Position numbers and translations under genes: made by a program. From Clostridia bacterium (GTDB lineage Bacteria > Bacillota > Clostridia > Oscillospirales > CAG-272), in assembly GCA_017447775.1 (NCBI GenBank), contig JAFSMU010000004.1, positions 1-64,000 on the forward strand: a stretch of DNA of 64,000 bases, given 5' to 3'. Position 1 is the stretch's first letter; each line of letters starts with the position of its first letter. Below the pieces are notes generated by a model. It had not been told where the DNA came from and made no database searches. It worked only from the letters and a program-made list of their open reading frames with translations. Below, piece after piece: positions 28,071-37,274 of this stretch.

Positions 28071-29891
28071 GTGTATCGCGGACTTCATTTTAAGATCATT
28101 CTGATCTTCGTTATCTTCACCGTCGTGCTTATGTCGGCGCTCAGCATCGTAATGCTTGTCGGCGCGTCAAACTACTACAACGACGGATTTACCTCGCAGA
28201 TGAACTCTGCTTTCGCACAGGGAAGCGAGCTTCGCGGGGAGCTTACGGCGTCGCTTGCAGACGACGATTTTTACGCGCGCCAAAAAGAGATCCTCCGCGC
28301 GTACTCGACGCAGCTCGGCATCGGCAGATACCGCAACTTCTACATAATCGACGAAAACGGCGAGGTGCTTGACGGCTCAGACACCGGCGCCGCCGAAAAT
28401 CTTGAAATGACGCCGAATATCCTGTCCGCTATGTCCGGCAAAACCGGATCGGAGAAAAAGCTGTTTTCAAGCTATATCGACTACGCCGTGCCGTTTGAAG
28501 CGCACGGCAAAAGGTGCATAATTTACGTCATCGACACGCAGGAAGAGGCGCGCGAGTTCTCGCTTATGATCATTCGCCTGACGGCGCAGACGCTTCTTGT
28601 CGTCATCGTTGTCGCCGTCGTGCTTGCGTATTTTCTTTCAAAGGCTATCGCGTCGCCGATAAAGAAGCTGACGGGCGTCGCTCAAAAAATATCAGACGGC
28701 GACTACGGGGAAAACGCCGACGTCGAAGCGTCGGACGAGATCGGCACGCTGTCCGATACGATCAACAACATGAAAAACGTCATCAAGGACACTATCGACC
28801 AAAAGACGAGCGAGCAGCGCAAATTTGAAACGCTCTTCGTCTACCTCAACGACGCCGTCGTCGTTTTCGACAGGCACGGCGAGATGCTTCACGTCAACCG
28901 CATGGCGAGAAAGATGTTCGGTCTGCCAAAGCCCGACGAGGACGACGGCACCCATTCTTTCAGCCTCGCTAAAATGATAAAGACGCTCGGCATCGACTAC
29001 GAGGGCGTGTCGCGCGAATACGTCGAAAAGAAAAACGCCATGTTCCGCGACGTCATCTACGGCGAGAAAGCATACGATATCACCTTCGCCGAGTTCCGCT
29101 ATTCCGAGGAAAAGGACAACCGCGGCGTTATGTGCGTCATTCACGACAACACCGGGCGATACGAGCTTGATAAGTCGCGCCGCGAGTTCGTTTCCGACGT
29201 TTCTCACGAGCTTCGCACGCCGCTGACCGCGATAAAAGGCGCGCTTGAAACGATAATGGAATACCCGGACCTCGATCCCGAGATACGAAAGAGCTTTCTC
29301 GATATGGCGGTCGAGGAGTGCGACAGAATGACGCGCATCGTCGGCGACCTTCTCGTTCTTTCCCGCCTTGACAACAAGCGCACTGCGTGGAAAGTCGAAA
29401 CGTTTGAAGTTCCAGCGTTTCTCGATCATCTGCGCGACGTTATGAGCGTCGACGCAAAGGCGCACTCGCATACGCTCACCTGCTCCTACGAGCCGTTTAT
29501 GCCAAAGCTTACCGGCGACAAGGAAAAGCTCCAGCAGGTGCTTGTCAATATCGTTTCAAACTCGATAAAATACACCGACGACGGCGGACACATCGACATT
29601 AGTGCAACAAAGAGCGACGGTGGGCTGCTTGTATGCGTCAGCGACAACGGCATGGGAATACCGAAGGATGATCTTCCGCGCCTGTTTGAAAGATTTTACA
29701 GAGTCGAAAAAGCACGCACGTCAAACGCGGGCGGCTCGGGACTCGGTCTTGCGATCGCAAAAGAGATAATCGACGCGCACGGCGGCTATATCCGCGTTGA
29801 GAGCGAAGTCGGAAAAGGAACCAAGATGTTCGTTTGGATGCCGTTTGTCACAAAAGTGGCAAATACGAATATTGCCGAAACACAGTATTGA
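28071..29891 (+). CDS. walK: Sensor histidine kinase WalK
   Basis: A 606-aa membrane kinase: two membrane helices (residues ~5-30 and ~165-190) flank an extracytoplasmic sensor domain, followed by HAMP (AIASPIKKLTGVAQKISDGDY), PAS (FVYLNDAVVVFDRHGEML), dimerisation domain with phospho-His379 in FVSDVSHELRTPLTA, and the ATPase with N-box NIVSNSIKYT, G1 DNGMGIP and G2 GSGLGLAIAKEI. The start is GTG at 28071 behind AAGGAGG. It works with the adjacent regulator. Confidence 0.9.
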   Translation: MYRGLHFKIILIFVIFTVVLMSALSIVMLVGASNYYNDGFTSQMNSAFAQGSELRGELTASLADDDFYARQKEILRAYSTQLGIGRYRNFYIIDENGEVLDGSDTGAAENLEMTPNILSAMSGKTGSEKKLFSSYIDYAVPFEAHGKRCIIYVIDTQEEAREFSLMIIRLTAQTLLVVIVVAVVLAYFLSKAIASPIKKLTGVAQKISDGDYGENADVEASDEIGTLSDTINNMKNVIKDTIDQKTSEQRKFETLFVYLNDAVVVFDRHGEMLHVNRMARKMFGLPKPDEDDGTHSFSLAKMIKTLGIDYEGVSREYVEKKNAMFRDVIYGEKAYDITFAEFRYSEEKDNRGVMCVIHDNTGRYELDKSRREFVSDVSHELRTPLTAIKGALETIMEYPDLDPEIRKSFLDMAVEECDRMTRIVGDLLVLSRLDNKRTAWKVETFEVPAFLDHLRDVMSVDAKAHSHTLTCSYEPFMPKLTGDKEKLQQVLVNIVSNSIKYTDDGGHIDISATKSDGGLLVCVSDNGMGIPKDDLPRLFERFYRVEKARTSNAGGSGLGLAIAKEIIDAHGGYIRVESEVGKGTKMFVWMPFVTKVANTNIAETQY

Positions 29892-29935
29892 AATATATAA
29901 ATATTTGAATTTTTGAATGATAGGAGGGATAAGCG

Positions 29936-31285
29936 ATGAAAAAGGCGGCCGATACTGTAAAAATGGCGCTGATCTTTGTGCTTGTGGCGTCGCTTGTCTG
30001 CCTGTCATTGTTTTATATCAACCTATTCGGCGGCGACGGCGGATACACGTTTACGCCGCAGATGGACGAGGCGGTAAGGGAACAGCTTTATAAAGCGTCG
30101 TATGCCGGAAAGCTTGGCGGCGAGCTTGTAAGTCCATATTTTATCGGGCTTGTTGGCGGCTCGGGCAAAAGCGGATACGTCAGCCGCGCCGCGCTTGTTT
30201 ATTCCCTCGGGATAAGCGAGGCGGTCACCGAACTTATGGGGCCTGACGCCGATTTTTCCGCAAATGACGAAGCACCCGACTTTATCGACTACGACGGCGC
30301 GTATATCTACGTGCGCTTCCGCACGGAGCTTCCGCGAAAAGTCATTTACTACTGCCAAAAGCCCGACTCGATCATGGACGACGTCGGCGACGAGTACGTT
30401 TACGATATGTTCATCGTCCCGTCCGAGCGCGGCACAACGGCGTATATGCGAGACCTTCGCGGGAACAACTTTACGTCATTTACCGAATATCGCATTAACG
30501 AAAACAGATTTTCGGCATACACTGAAAGCGGCGGAGATTTTAAGTTTGAATTTGCCCACGCGCTGACTGTCGACGCGGCAAAAACTCTCGCCGGATTCTA
30601 TGAAAAGATAGATAAATACGAAATTATTCCCGAAAAAGAACTTTCCGCGATGTCGGCTGTCGTCGCAAACGGGGACGAAATAGCGCCGGAAACGGTGCTT
30701 CGCGTTTTCGGGCAGAACCCCGAAAAAGTAACGGTTTACGAGGGCGACGACGGCACAACGTTCTTTGACGAGGGCATCAACGTCAAAATTTCAAAAGACG
30801 GCTCGATCACGTATTCAGCCCTCTCCGAGCAGTACGGCATCGGCATTTCCGACGTCATAGGATATGACTTTGATGAGGGCGACTACACCGTCACCGACTT
30901 TGTCGGCGCGGCGCTCGTTTTGGGCGAGCGGCTCGGCGTGTTCGACTCAGGTGCCTTCGGCACGGCGATAACGTGCTGCGAGGAGGACGGAAACCGCGCT
31001 TTTGTTGCGATATCGTACGTCTACGACGGATTTTCCATATTGTCGGGCGGGCGGTGCGCGCTTGAAGCGGAGTTCGGCGGCGGCAATATCATATCGGTGA
31101 AATGCATTGCGCTTAAAGCGCAGGAATATGACGGCAAAACCGAGATAGATGAGCTTGACTGGCGCATCCGCGCCGCGCTTGCCGAAAAACAGGCGCCGTT
31201 TTATATCGACTTCATTCAGTCGGAACTGAACGACAGACTTTATCTTATGCCTGTTTTGCGCGCGGAAAGCGAGGCGGAAAAATGA
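29936..31285 (+). CDS. YycH-like WalK accessory protein
   Basis: A 449-aa protein with one N-terminal membrane helix (KMALIFVLVASLVCLSLFYI) and a large extracytoplasmic region. Position directly after walK, size and topology match YycH (WalH), which restrains or adjusts the kinase from outside. Sequence similarity as read by eye is weak, so the name rests largely on gene order. AGGAGG supports the start. Confidence 0.68.
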   Translation: MKKAADTVKMALIFVLVASLVCLSLFYINLFGGDGGYTFTPQMDEAVREQLYKASYAGKLGGELVSPYFIGLVGGSGKSGYVSRAALVYSLGISEAVTELMGPDADFSANDEAPDFIDYDGAYIYVRFRTELPRKVIYYCQKPDSIMDDVGDEYVYDMFIVPSERGTTAYMRDLRGNNFTSFTEYRINENRFSAYTESGGDFKFEFAHALTVDAAKTLAGFYEKIDKYEIIPEKELSAMSAVVANGDEIAPETVLRVFGQNPEKVTVYEGDDGTTFFDEGINVKISKDGSITYSALSEQYGIGISDVIGYDFDEGDYTVTDFVGAALVLGERLGVFDSGAFGTAITCCEEDGNRAFVAISYVYDGFSILSGGRCALEAEFGGGNIISVKCIALKAQEYDGKTEIDELDWRIRAALAEKQAPFYIDFIQSELNDRLYLMPVLRAESEAEK

Positions 31286-32151
31286 ACAAAAAGAACATCA
31301 CCGTGTTCGCTTTGGCGGCTCTTGCGATACTGAACGTCATTATCGTAATTATGATCATTTCAAACCGCGTCGACAGCACGTACCATTCCGAAAGAGAAAC
31401 GGCGGAGCTTTCCGCAATACTCGATCAAGGCGGTATTTCAGCCGACGTTTCCGTTTTGCCGCGTCAAAAACCGGGATACCACGTATATTCTGAAAAAGTA
31501 AGCGACGACGGGTTTTTGTCGGCGATGACGGGGATCTTCGGAGAGGGAAGCGTTGATGACGGCGCGTTCATACAAGAAAAGGACGGCCGCACACTTAAAA
31601 TCGGGCGCGATTTTGCGTTTGAGATGTCGGCAAGCGGTTACAGCGCGCCATACGGCGATATGACGACGGTAAAAAACGAAACGCGCTCCCGTCTTGAAAA
31701 GAAGGTGCTTTCATTCCTCGGGCTTGACCGCTCCGTCGCGACGCCCGCGGCAATATCGTATAAAACGGAGTCGGCATTTGAATACGGCAGCGGGCAAACG
31801 CAGATCACCGTGCGCGAATACGTAGGCGGCATAATGACGGAAAACGTCATAACGGCCGTATTTTCGGGAGATGAGCTTGAACACGCAAACGGGCGCGCAC
31901 TGCTTATTCGCCCGACGGAAGACTACACGGCAAAGCTTTGCGACTGCTTTGATATAATGATAAAAGAGAAAAAATATTTCAGCATAAACGGCGCCGCAAG
32001 AATGACGGCTGAAAAAATAGAGTACATTTACGACACGTGCTTCGACGTGCTCGGCGTGGTGTACCTTATTCCCGCCTGCTCGGTGCAATATACAGACGGA
32101 ACAGTGCATATCTATGACCTTGTTTCCGGTAACCTTATACAATCGAACTGA
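31282..32151 (+). CDS. YycI-like WalK accessory protein
   Basis: A 289-aa protein: a single N-terminal helix (FALAALAILNVIIVIMIIS), then an extracytoplasmic YycFG-regulatory-type domain beginning with the typical LSAILDQGGISADVSVLP. The start overlaps the YycH-like stop (ATGA). In Bacillus, YycH and YycI form a membrane complex with WalK; the same is expected here. Confidence 0.75.
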   Translation: MNKKNITVFALAALAILNVIIVIMIISNRVDSTYHSERETAELSAILDQGGISADVSVLPRQKPGYHVYSEKVSDDGFLSAMTGIFGEGSVDDGAFIQEKDGRTLKIGRDFAFEMSASGYSAPYGDMTTVKNETRSRLEKKVLSFLGLDRSVATPAAISYKTESAFEYGSGQTQITVREYVGGIMTENVITAVFSGDELEHANGRALLIRPTEDYTAKLCDCFDIMIKEKKYFSINGAARMTAEKIEYIYDTCFDVLGVVYLIPACSVQYTDGTVHIYDLVSGNLIQSN

Positions 32152-32162
32152 AAGGCAGATAA

Positions 32163-33428
32163 ATGGAGAAGATCATCATCGGCGGCGGCGTGCCGCTTTA
32201 TGGACGTGTAAAGGTTGACGGAATGAAAAACGCGGCCGGCGCGGTGCTTTATGCGGGCATCGTAACGGGCGGAAAATACACGATCTCAAACCTGCCGCAA
32301 ATCAGCGAGGTGCAGACAACACTCGATATTCTCAAATCGCTTGGGGCAAACGTCACATTTTCCGACGGCACGGCGTTTATCGACGCGTCGGGTATTAAAA
32401 ACGTTCGCCCGCCGGACGAACTTGTGAAAAAACTGCGCGCCTCGTACTACCTTGCGGGCGCGATGCTTGCAAGATTCGGCAAGGCGGAAATGGCGTTTCC
32501 CGGCGGGTGCGACCTCGGAGCGAGGCCGATCGACCAGCATATAAAAGCGTTCCGCGCGCTCGGCGCCGACGCTTACAGCGACGAGAACACGATACGCCTC
32601 TCGGCGCCCGACGGACTTCACGGCGCGGAAATATTTTTCGACTGCGTAACCGTCGGCGGAACGATGAACGCAATGATCGCGGCGCTTGGCGCCGACGGCA
32701 CAACGATAATCAACAACGCCGCGCGCGAGCCGCACGTTGTCGATCTTGCAAACTTTCTGAATACCTGCGGCGCCAAAATATCGGGCGCGGGCACGGGCGT
32801 TATCAAGGTGCGCGGCGGTATGCTTCACGGCTGCGCGTATGATATAATCCCGGATATGCTTGAAGCCGGTACATATATGGTCGCCGCCGCGGCAACGCGC
32901 GGGGACGTTTACGTTGACGGGATAATCCCGCGGCACATAGAAACGATAAGCGCAAAACTTGTCGAAATGGGAGCCGAGATTACCGAATACGACGACGGCG
33001 TGCGGGTGCGCGTTCCGGGCGGGAAAATGAGATGCACCACCGTCAAAACAATGCCGTACCCGGGCTTCCCGACTGATATGCAGCCGCTTATGGCGGCGCT
33101 TATGTGCGCGTCGTCGGGCGTCGGAATGATAAACGAAACCGTCTACGACAACCGCTTCCGCTACGTCGACGAGCTTCGCCGTATGGGTGCGAAAATAAGC
33201 GCCGAAGGCAGACGGGCGGAGATAATCGGCGTCGATAAACTGACGCCGGCGTCTGTGCGCGCTGTCGACCTGCGCGCCGGAGCGGCTATGATAATAGCGG
33301 CTCTCGAAACGCCGGGAAAGACGGAGATCGACGACATTTACCACATAGAACGCGGCTATTCAAATATAGTCGAAAAGCTGAAAAACCTTGGCGCAGACAT
33401 AAAAAAGGTAAATTATACAAGCGTATAA
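32163..33428 (+). CDS. murA: UDP-N-acetylglucosamine 1-carboxyvinyltransferase MurA
   Basis: First committed step of peptidoglycan precursor synthesis: transfers enolpyruvate from PEP to UDP-GlcNAc. The 421-aa EPSP-synthase fold includes the N-terminal GMKNAAGAVLYA and the catalytic-loop Cys in FPGGCDLGARPIDQHIKAF, the site fosfomycin alkylates in Cys-type MurA. Unusually it closes the wal cluster, tying precursor supply to WalRK. The last codons contain a perfect TATAC-N4-GTATA dyad (33414-33427). Confidence 0.95.
   Translation: MEKIIIGGGVPLYGRVKVDGMKNAAGAVLYAGIVTGGKYTISNLPQISEVQTTLDILKSLGANVTFSDGTAFIDASGIKNVRPPDELVKKLRASYYLAGAMLARFGKAEMAFPGGCDLGARPIDQHIKAFRALGADAYSDENTIRLSAPDGLHGAEIFFDCVTVGGTMNAMIAALGADGTTIINNAAREPHVVDLANFLNTCGAKISGAGTGVIKVRGGMLHGCAYDIIPDMLEAGTYMVAAAATRGDVYVDGIIPRHIETISAKLVEMGAEITEYDDGVRVRVPGGKMRCTTVKTMPYPGFPTDMQPLMAALMCASSGVGMINETVYDNRFRYVDELRRMGAKISAEGRRAEIIGVDKLTPASVRAVDLRAGAAMIIAALETPGKTEIDDIYHIERGYSNIVEKLKNLGADIKKVNYTSV
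33414..33427. repeat. TATAC-N4-GTATA dyad, perfect, at murA 3' end
   Basis: TATACAAGCGTATA; it contains the last murA codons and its stop. Confidence 0.6.
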
Positions 33429-33435
33429 TATAAAC

Positions 33436-33449
33436 AATACAGATGTATA
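33436..33449. repeat. TATAC-N4-GTATA dyad, one mismatch, intergenic
   Basis: AATACAGATGTATA, identical to 41791-41804 (identity extends over 16 bp). Confidence 0.6.
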
Positions 33450-33464
33450 AAACAGAGGAAGAAA

Positions 33465-34130
33465 ATGAGAGAACTCAGTGCATTTGACATCATCGGTCCG
33501 GTCATGGTCGGGCCGTCAAGCTCGCATACGGCGGGCGCGCTCAAAATCGCGCGGATAGCGCGCAGGCTTGCGGGAGGGAAGATCACGGCCGTTCATTTTA
33601 TACTGTACGGCTCGTTTGCAAAGACGTACCGCGGTCACGGGACTGACCGCGCACTGCTCGGCGGCATACTCGGAATGGAAACGGACGATCTGAACATCAA
33701 AAACTCGTTTGAGATCGCCCGCGCCCGCGGGATAAACTTTATGTTCGACACCGAAGACTCGGAAAACCCGTACCACCCCAACACCGTTGAAATAACGGTA
33801 TTCTTCGAGGGCGGGGAGCTTACGCTTCGCGGCTCGTCCGTCGGCGGCGGGGAGATCGAGATAACAAACATCAACGGAACCGACATCAGCTTCTCAGGCC
33901 AGTACGACGCGCTGATAATCAGGCAAAAGGATGCGCCGGGCGTCATCGCGCGCATCGCGGGCGTATTTGAAAAGCACAACGTAAATATCGCGTTCATGCG
34001 CGTGTACCGCGACGGGAAAAACGCATATTCGATCGTCGAAATAGACGGCTCCGTCAGCGATGAATTTATGGAAGAAATAAAAAAACTGCCGCAGATCGAT
34101 TCCGTCAGCTACTTCGATTTTGCGGACTAG
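33465..34130 (+). CDS. sdaAB: L-serine dehydratase, iron-sulfur-dependent, beta subunit
   Basis: With the alpha subunit converts L-serine to pyruvate and ammonia. 221 aa: the N-terminal domain has the signature GPVMVGPSSSHTAGA, and the C-terminal ACT domain (APGVIARIAGVFEKHNVNIAFM) probably senses serine. AGAGGAAG precedes the start. The alpha gene follows 15 nt downstream. Confidence 0.95.
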   Translation: MRELSAFDIIGPVMVGPSSSHTAGALKIARIARRLAGGKITAVHFILYGSFAKTYRGHGTDRALLGGILGMETDDLNIKNSFEIARARGINFMFDTEDSENPYHPNTVEITVFFEGGELTLRGSSVGGGEIEITNINGTDISFSGQYDALIIRQKDAPGVIARIAGVFEKHNVNIAFMRVYRDGKNAYSIVEIDGSVSDEFMEEIKKLPQIDSVSYFDFAD

Positions 34131-34145
34131 GGACGAGGGATTATT

Positions 34146-35021
34146 ATGGACTTCAAAAGCGGAAAGGCGCTGATCGGCGTTTGCAGAGAAGAGGGCATTT
34201 CGATATCGGAGGCGATGATACGGCGCGAGTCGGAAGTTTTCGGCGCCCCGAGAGATGAAACTATCAAAAAAATGACTCACGCGCTTGTCGTTATGCGCGA
34301 GAGCGTGGAAACGGCAAAGGCGGGAAACGTCGGGGTGCTCGGCGGATACATCGGCGGTGAGAGCCGCGCGCACCTTTGCTATATAGAAAAAAACGGGGCG
34401 CTTGGCGGGATGATCTCGCGCGCGTCCGCGTATGCAATGGGCGTAATTGAGGTAAACGCGTCGATGGGGCGCATCGTTGCCGCTCCGACGGCGGGATCGT
34501 CGGGCGTGCTTGCCGGCACGCTTATTGCGGCCGGGGAAGAGTACGGCTTTGACGACGAAAAACTCGTGCGCGCGCTGTTCAACGCGGCGGCGGTCGGATA
34601 TCTTATAACGCTCGGCTCAACGGTTGCGGGAGCCGAGGGCGGATGTCAGGCGGAGGTCGGCGCGGCGTCGGCAATGGCGGCGTCGGCTTTGTGCGAGCTT
34701 TTCGGCGGCGAACCCGAGGTTTGCCTCGGCGCCGCGGGGGACGCTATATCGAACATCCTCGGCCTTGTCTGCGATCCCATCGGCGGTCTTGTCGAAGCGC
34801 CGTGCCAGAAAAGAAACGCCATGGGCGTTGCCAACGCCGTCATATCGGCGGAGATAGCCCTTGCCACAAGGCGCACGCTTATCCAGTTCGATGACGTTGT
34901 GAAAACGATGAAAAAAGTCGGCGCGGCGATGCCGGCGGAGCTGCGCGAAACGGCGCTCGGCGGACTTGCGGCCGTTCCCAACGTCAAAAAATTCTGCCGC
35001 GACTGCGACCTGTGCAAATAA
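34146..35021 (+). CDS. sdaAA: L-serine dehydratase, iron-sulfur-dependent, alpha subunit
   Basis: Catalytic 4Fe-4S subunit, 291 aa. Cluster-ligand cysteines occur in GGCQAEVG, EAPCQKRN and the C-terminal KFCRDCDLCK. The substrate-site loop APTAGSSGVLAG is intact. The oxygen-labile cluster fits an anaerobe. It is followed directly by a bidirectional terminator. Confidence 0.96.
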   Translation: MDFKSGKALIGVCREEGISISEAMIRRESEVFGAPRDETIKKMTHALVVMRESVETAKAGNVGVLGGYIGGESRAHLCYIEKNGALGGMISRASAYAMGVIEVNASMGRIVAAPTAGSSGVLAGTLIAAGEEYGFDDEKLVRALFNAAAVGYLITLGSTVAGAEGGCQAEVGAASAMAASALCELFGGEPEVCLGAAGDAISNILGLVCDPIGGLVEAPCQKRNAMGVANAVISAEIALATRRTLIQFDDVVKTMKKVGAAMPAELRETALGGLAAVPNVKKFCRDCDLCK

Positions 35022-35050
35022 AAAAATCCCCGCGTAAGCGGGGAATTTTT
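35021..35050. terminator. Bidirectional terminator between sdaAA and hpf
   Basis: TCCCCGC-GTAA-GCGGGGA stem flanked by A- and T-runs. Confidence 0.9.
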
Positions 35051-35053
35051 ATA

Positions 35054-35581
35054 TCATTCGTTTGTAACGATAAGTCCGTAGCTGTTTTCGTGCCTCTTGT
35101 AAACAACGCTTACAAGGCCGGAGTCCGCGTCTTTGAATACGAAGAAGCTGTGTTCAAGCAGGTTCATCTGCAAAATGGCTTCGTCAACGCTCATCGGGGA
35201 GAGCGTGAAGTCCTTGCGGCGCACGTCGAATTCGCCCTCTTCTTTGACGTCATCAAAAGCATCGCCCGCGTCTTTTATGAACGCTCCCTCGCGCAGGCTC
35301 TTTTCCAGGCGCGTCTTGTTCTTCCTTATCTGCCGCTCAACAGTGTCAACGGCTTCGTCAATGGCGTGGCTTGCGTCCTCTGCGATAACTTCACTGCGGA
35401 AGAAACGCCCGCGGTGAGAGATCGTCAGCTCCAGCTTTTCATTGTCGCGCAGTTTTGACACCGTAACGGAGGCCGCCGTTTCATTTTTGAAGAATTTGTC
35501 AAGCTTTGCGACCTTCTTTTCGATGATAGCGCGCGTTTTGTCGTCAAGCGTTACGCCTCTTAAAAGGATGTTGGTTTTCAT
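35054..35581 (-). CDS. hpf: Ribosome hibernation promoting factor, long form
   Basis: Binds 30S subunits and dimerises 70S ribosomes to 100S in stationary phase. 175 aa: an N-terminal S30AE domain (ILLRGVTLDDKTRAIIEKKV) and the C-terminal dimerisation domain (FTLSPMSVDEAILQMNLLEH, then FFVFKDADSGLVSVVYKR) that marks the long form. The upstream region contains an AAGGA-GAAA-TCCTT hairpin near the ribosome site and a TATAAT on the - strand near 35625; no good -35 was seen. Confidence 0.95.
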   Translation of the reverse strand: MKTNILLRGVTLDDKTRAIIEKKVAKLDKFFKNETAASVTVSKLRDNEKLELTISHRGRFFRSEVIAEDASHAIDEAVDTVERQIRKNKTRLEKSLREGAFIKDAGDAFDDVKEEGEFDVRRKDFTLSPMSVDEAILQMNLLEHSFFVFKDADSGLVSVVYKRHENSYGLIVTNE

Positions 35582-35700
35582 AATACTGACCGCCTTTCAC
35601 ATATATTAAGGATTTCTCCTTACGCTTTAATTATAGCACATATTTGCAAAATAATAAAGGGTTATTTGTAAAAAAATTGTTTATTTTTACCACTGTGAAA

Positions 35701-35724
35701 AAAGTCGGTCATACGACCGACTTT
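35701..35724 (-). terminator. Terminator of the lipoprotein gene
   Basis: A 10-bp perfect stem AAAGTCGGTC/GACCGACTTT with loop ATAC, then T-rich on the - strand. Confidence 0.85.
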
Positions 35725-35737
35725 ATGTTTTATAATG

Positions 35738-37249
35738 TTACCAGTCAACTCCGGGGATGATCGGATGATCGGGTTCTTCGACCTCTTCAAACTGCGCGTG
35801 GTGGAAGTCTTCAAGTTTGCCGTCAACAAGTTTTCCGATATATATATTATTCGATGTTGCACCGAAGGTTCCGTCGGTATACTTTTTATATTGTGTCGCT
35901 AATGAAATAAACTCTCCCGTTTCTTCGTTTACATATAAAATCCTATTGCAATGGAGTAGGTCGTCTTGAAAAAGCAATTCTTCCTCGCCTGTTTTTCTGT
36001 TGTATCTGACTATCCCGTTTGCTGAATTTATGATTTTTTCCGCTTCGCCCGTTACAATCGATACATAGCTGCCGTATCCGAGAAATACCGATTCTCCACC
36101 CGGATAGTATAAATAATTATTCGTTGCGTATGATGCGTTTCTTTCTATGTCAATTAATTTGTATTCTCCGTTTGGAAAAACTTCAATCTTCTCTCTTGAA
36201 ATACGATTACCTTTCTCGTTACGACGACCAATTGTACAAAGTTGTCCGTTTGCTGTATTGCGTATTATGGAAAGAGTGTCATTTTCTCCGAGAAACGGAA
36301 TACTTGTTATATTCAGATTTTGATCGGTAACTACATACTCTGTCTTTTTTGTGTTTGGATTAATTCCGCCAAAACGTATGTATTTTCCTACCGCGTATTG
36401 AAACACAAGACTTTCAAGTCCGAGGTCTTTTGCAAGAGCTTCCATTTCTTCCGAAAGATCGTGAAGTTTTCTTGTTTCAGTGTCAAGCCTGTAATTTCTT
36501 ACAACTCCGTCAGCGTCAAGATGTTCTAAATAAATAGAATTGCCGCCGGAAATAAAAATGGGAAAATAAGTGATATTTCCGTTTACGCGTTTTCTCGCGT
36601 CTGTTCTTGTAAAATCACTCGGAAGCTTCGAGAAAGATACGTCTATCCGGATATCCGTTGCATATTCGTTGCAAGACCATATTTCATCAAAAAATGTAAA
36701 ATAAATTCTTCCGTTGATATAAAGGGGCGGATTTAATGTGTCAGTTCTTGCCCCATTAATTACTTCCAGCATTCTTGCAACGCACGTCGTCCCTACGTAT
36801 TTTTCCCCGTCCCAGATACGTTGATGCTGACAAAGCGGGTCAAAGCAGAACGGGTAAAACTCCCCATCCGCCTTGCTGTAGTAATATACGCCTGCTTTGT
36901 TACCGGCCACTGAATATACACCTAAAAAAATAATTTTCGAGTTCGTTTCAACAAATGTGGTCATGCCTGTATCCGGAGAAAATGAATACCCCGTAGGCAC
37001 AAACTCTTTCGGATCATCTATGTTCGTTCCGCCTGTTGTTTCCGTCGGCTCGGTTGTTGCCGATTCGGATGGAGCAGGCTCGCCCGTCGGCTCGCTCGAG
37101 GAGGACGCACCATCAGACGTTGCCGCTTCCGTCGGCGCAGATTCGCTCGGCACGGTGACGCTCGCGCTCGGCGCAGCCTGCTGCCCGCAGGATGAAAGCG
37201 CGAGGATAAGCATTGAAAGAGCGATAAAGAGAGAAATTAGTTTTTTCAT
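35738..37249 (-). CDS. Lipoprotein with C-x4-C-x-H motif, unknown function
   Basis: A 503-aa exported lipoprotein: signal peptide with lipobox LALSSC (lipidated Cys21), then a ~55-residue Ser/Thr/Glu/Pro-rich linker (residues ~25-75), then a large beta-rich domain that looks like a propeller, with repeated short strands around Tyr/Gly. Residues 135-156 carry C-x4-C-x-H and a further Cys (FCFDPLCQH, TTCVARM), a pattern I have seen in other clostridial lipoproteins and that may bind metal or form disulfides. Codon use is visibly AT-richer than in neighbouring genes. The 176-aa secreted-protein gene lies 25 nt upstream, so both may be co-expressed. Confidence 0.72.
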   Translation of the reverse strand: MKKLISLFIALSMLILALSSCGQQAAPSASVTVPSESAPTEAATSDGASSSSEPTGEPAPSESATTEPTETTGGTNIDDPKEFVPTGYSFSPDTGMTTFVETNSKIIFLGVYSVAGNKAGVYYYSKADGEFYPFCFDPLCQHQRIWDGEKYVGTTCVARMLEVINGARTDTLNPPLYINGRIYFTFFDEIWSCNEYATDIRIDVSFSKLPSDFTRTDARKRVNGNITYFPIFISGGNSIYLEHLDADGVVRNYRLDTETRKLHDLSEEMEALAKDLGLESLVFQYAVGKYIRFGGINPNTKKTEYVVTDQNLNITSIPFLGENDTLSIIRNTANGQLCTIGRRNEKGNRISREKIEVFPNGEYKLIDIERNASYATNNYLYYPGGESVFLGYGSYVSIVTGEAEKIINSANGIVRYNRKTGEEELLFQDDLLHCNRILYVNEETGEFISLATQYKKYTDGTFGATSNNIYIGKLVDGKLEDFHHAQFEEVEEPDHPIIPGVDW

Positions 37250-37274
37250 AAAATGGATCCTTGCTTAAACTTTT

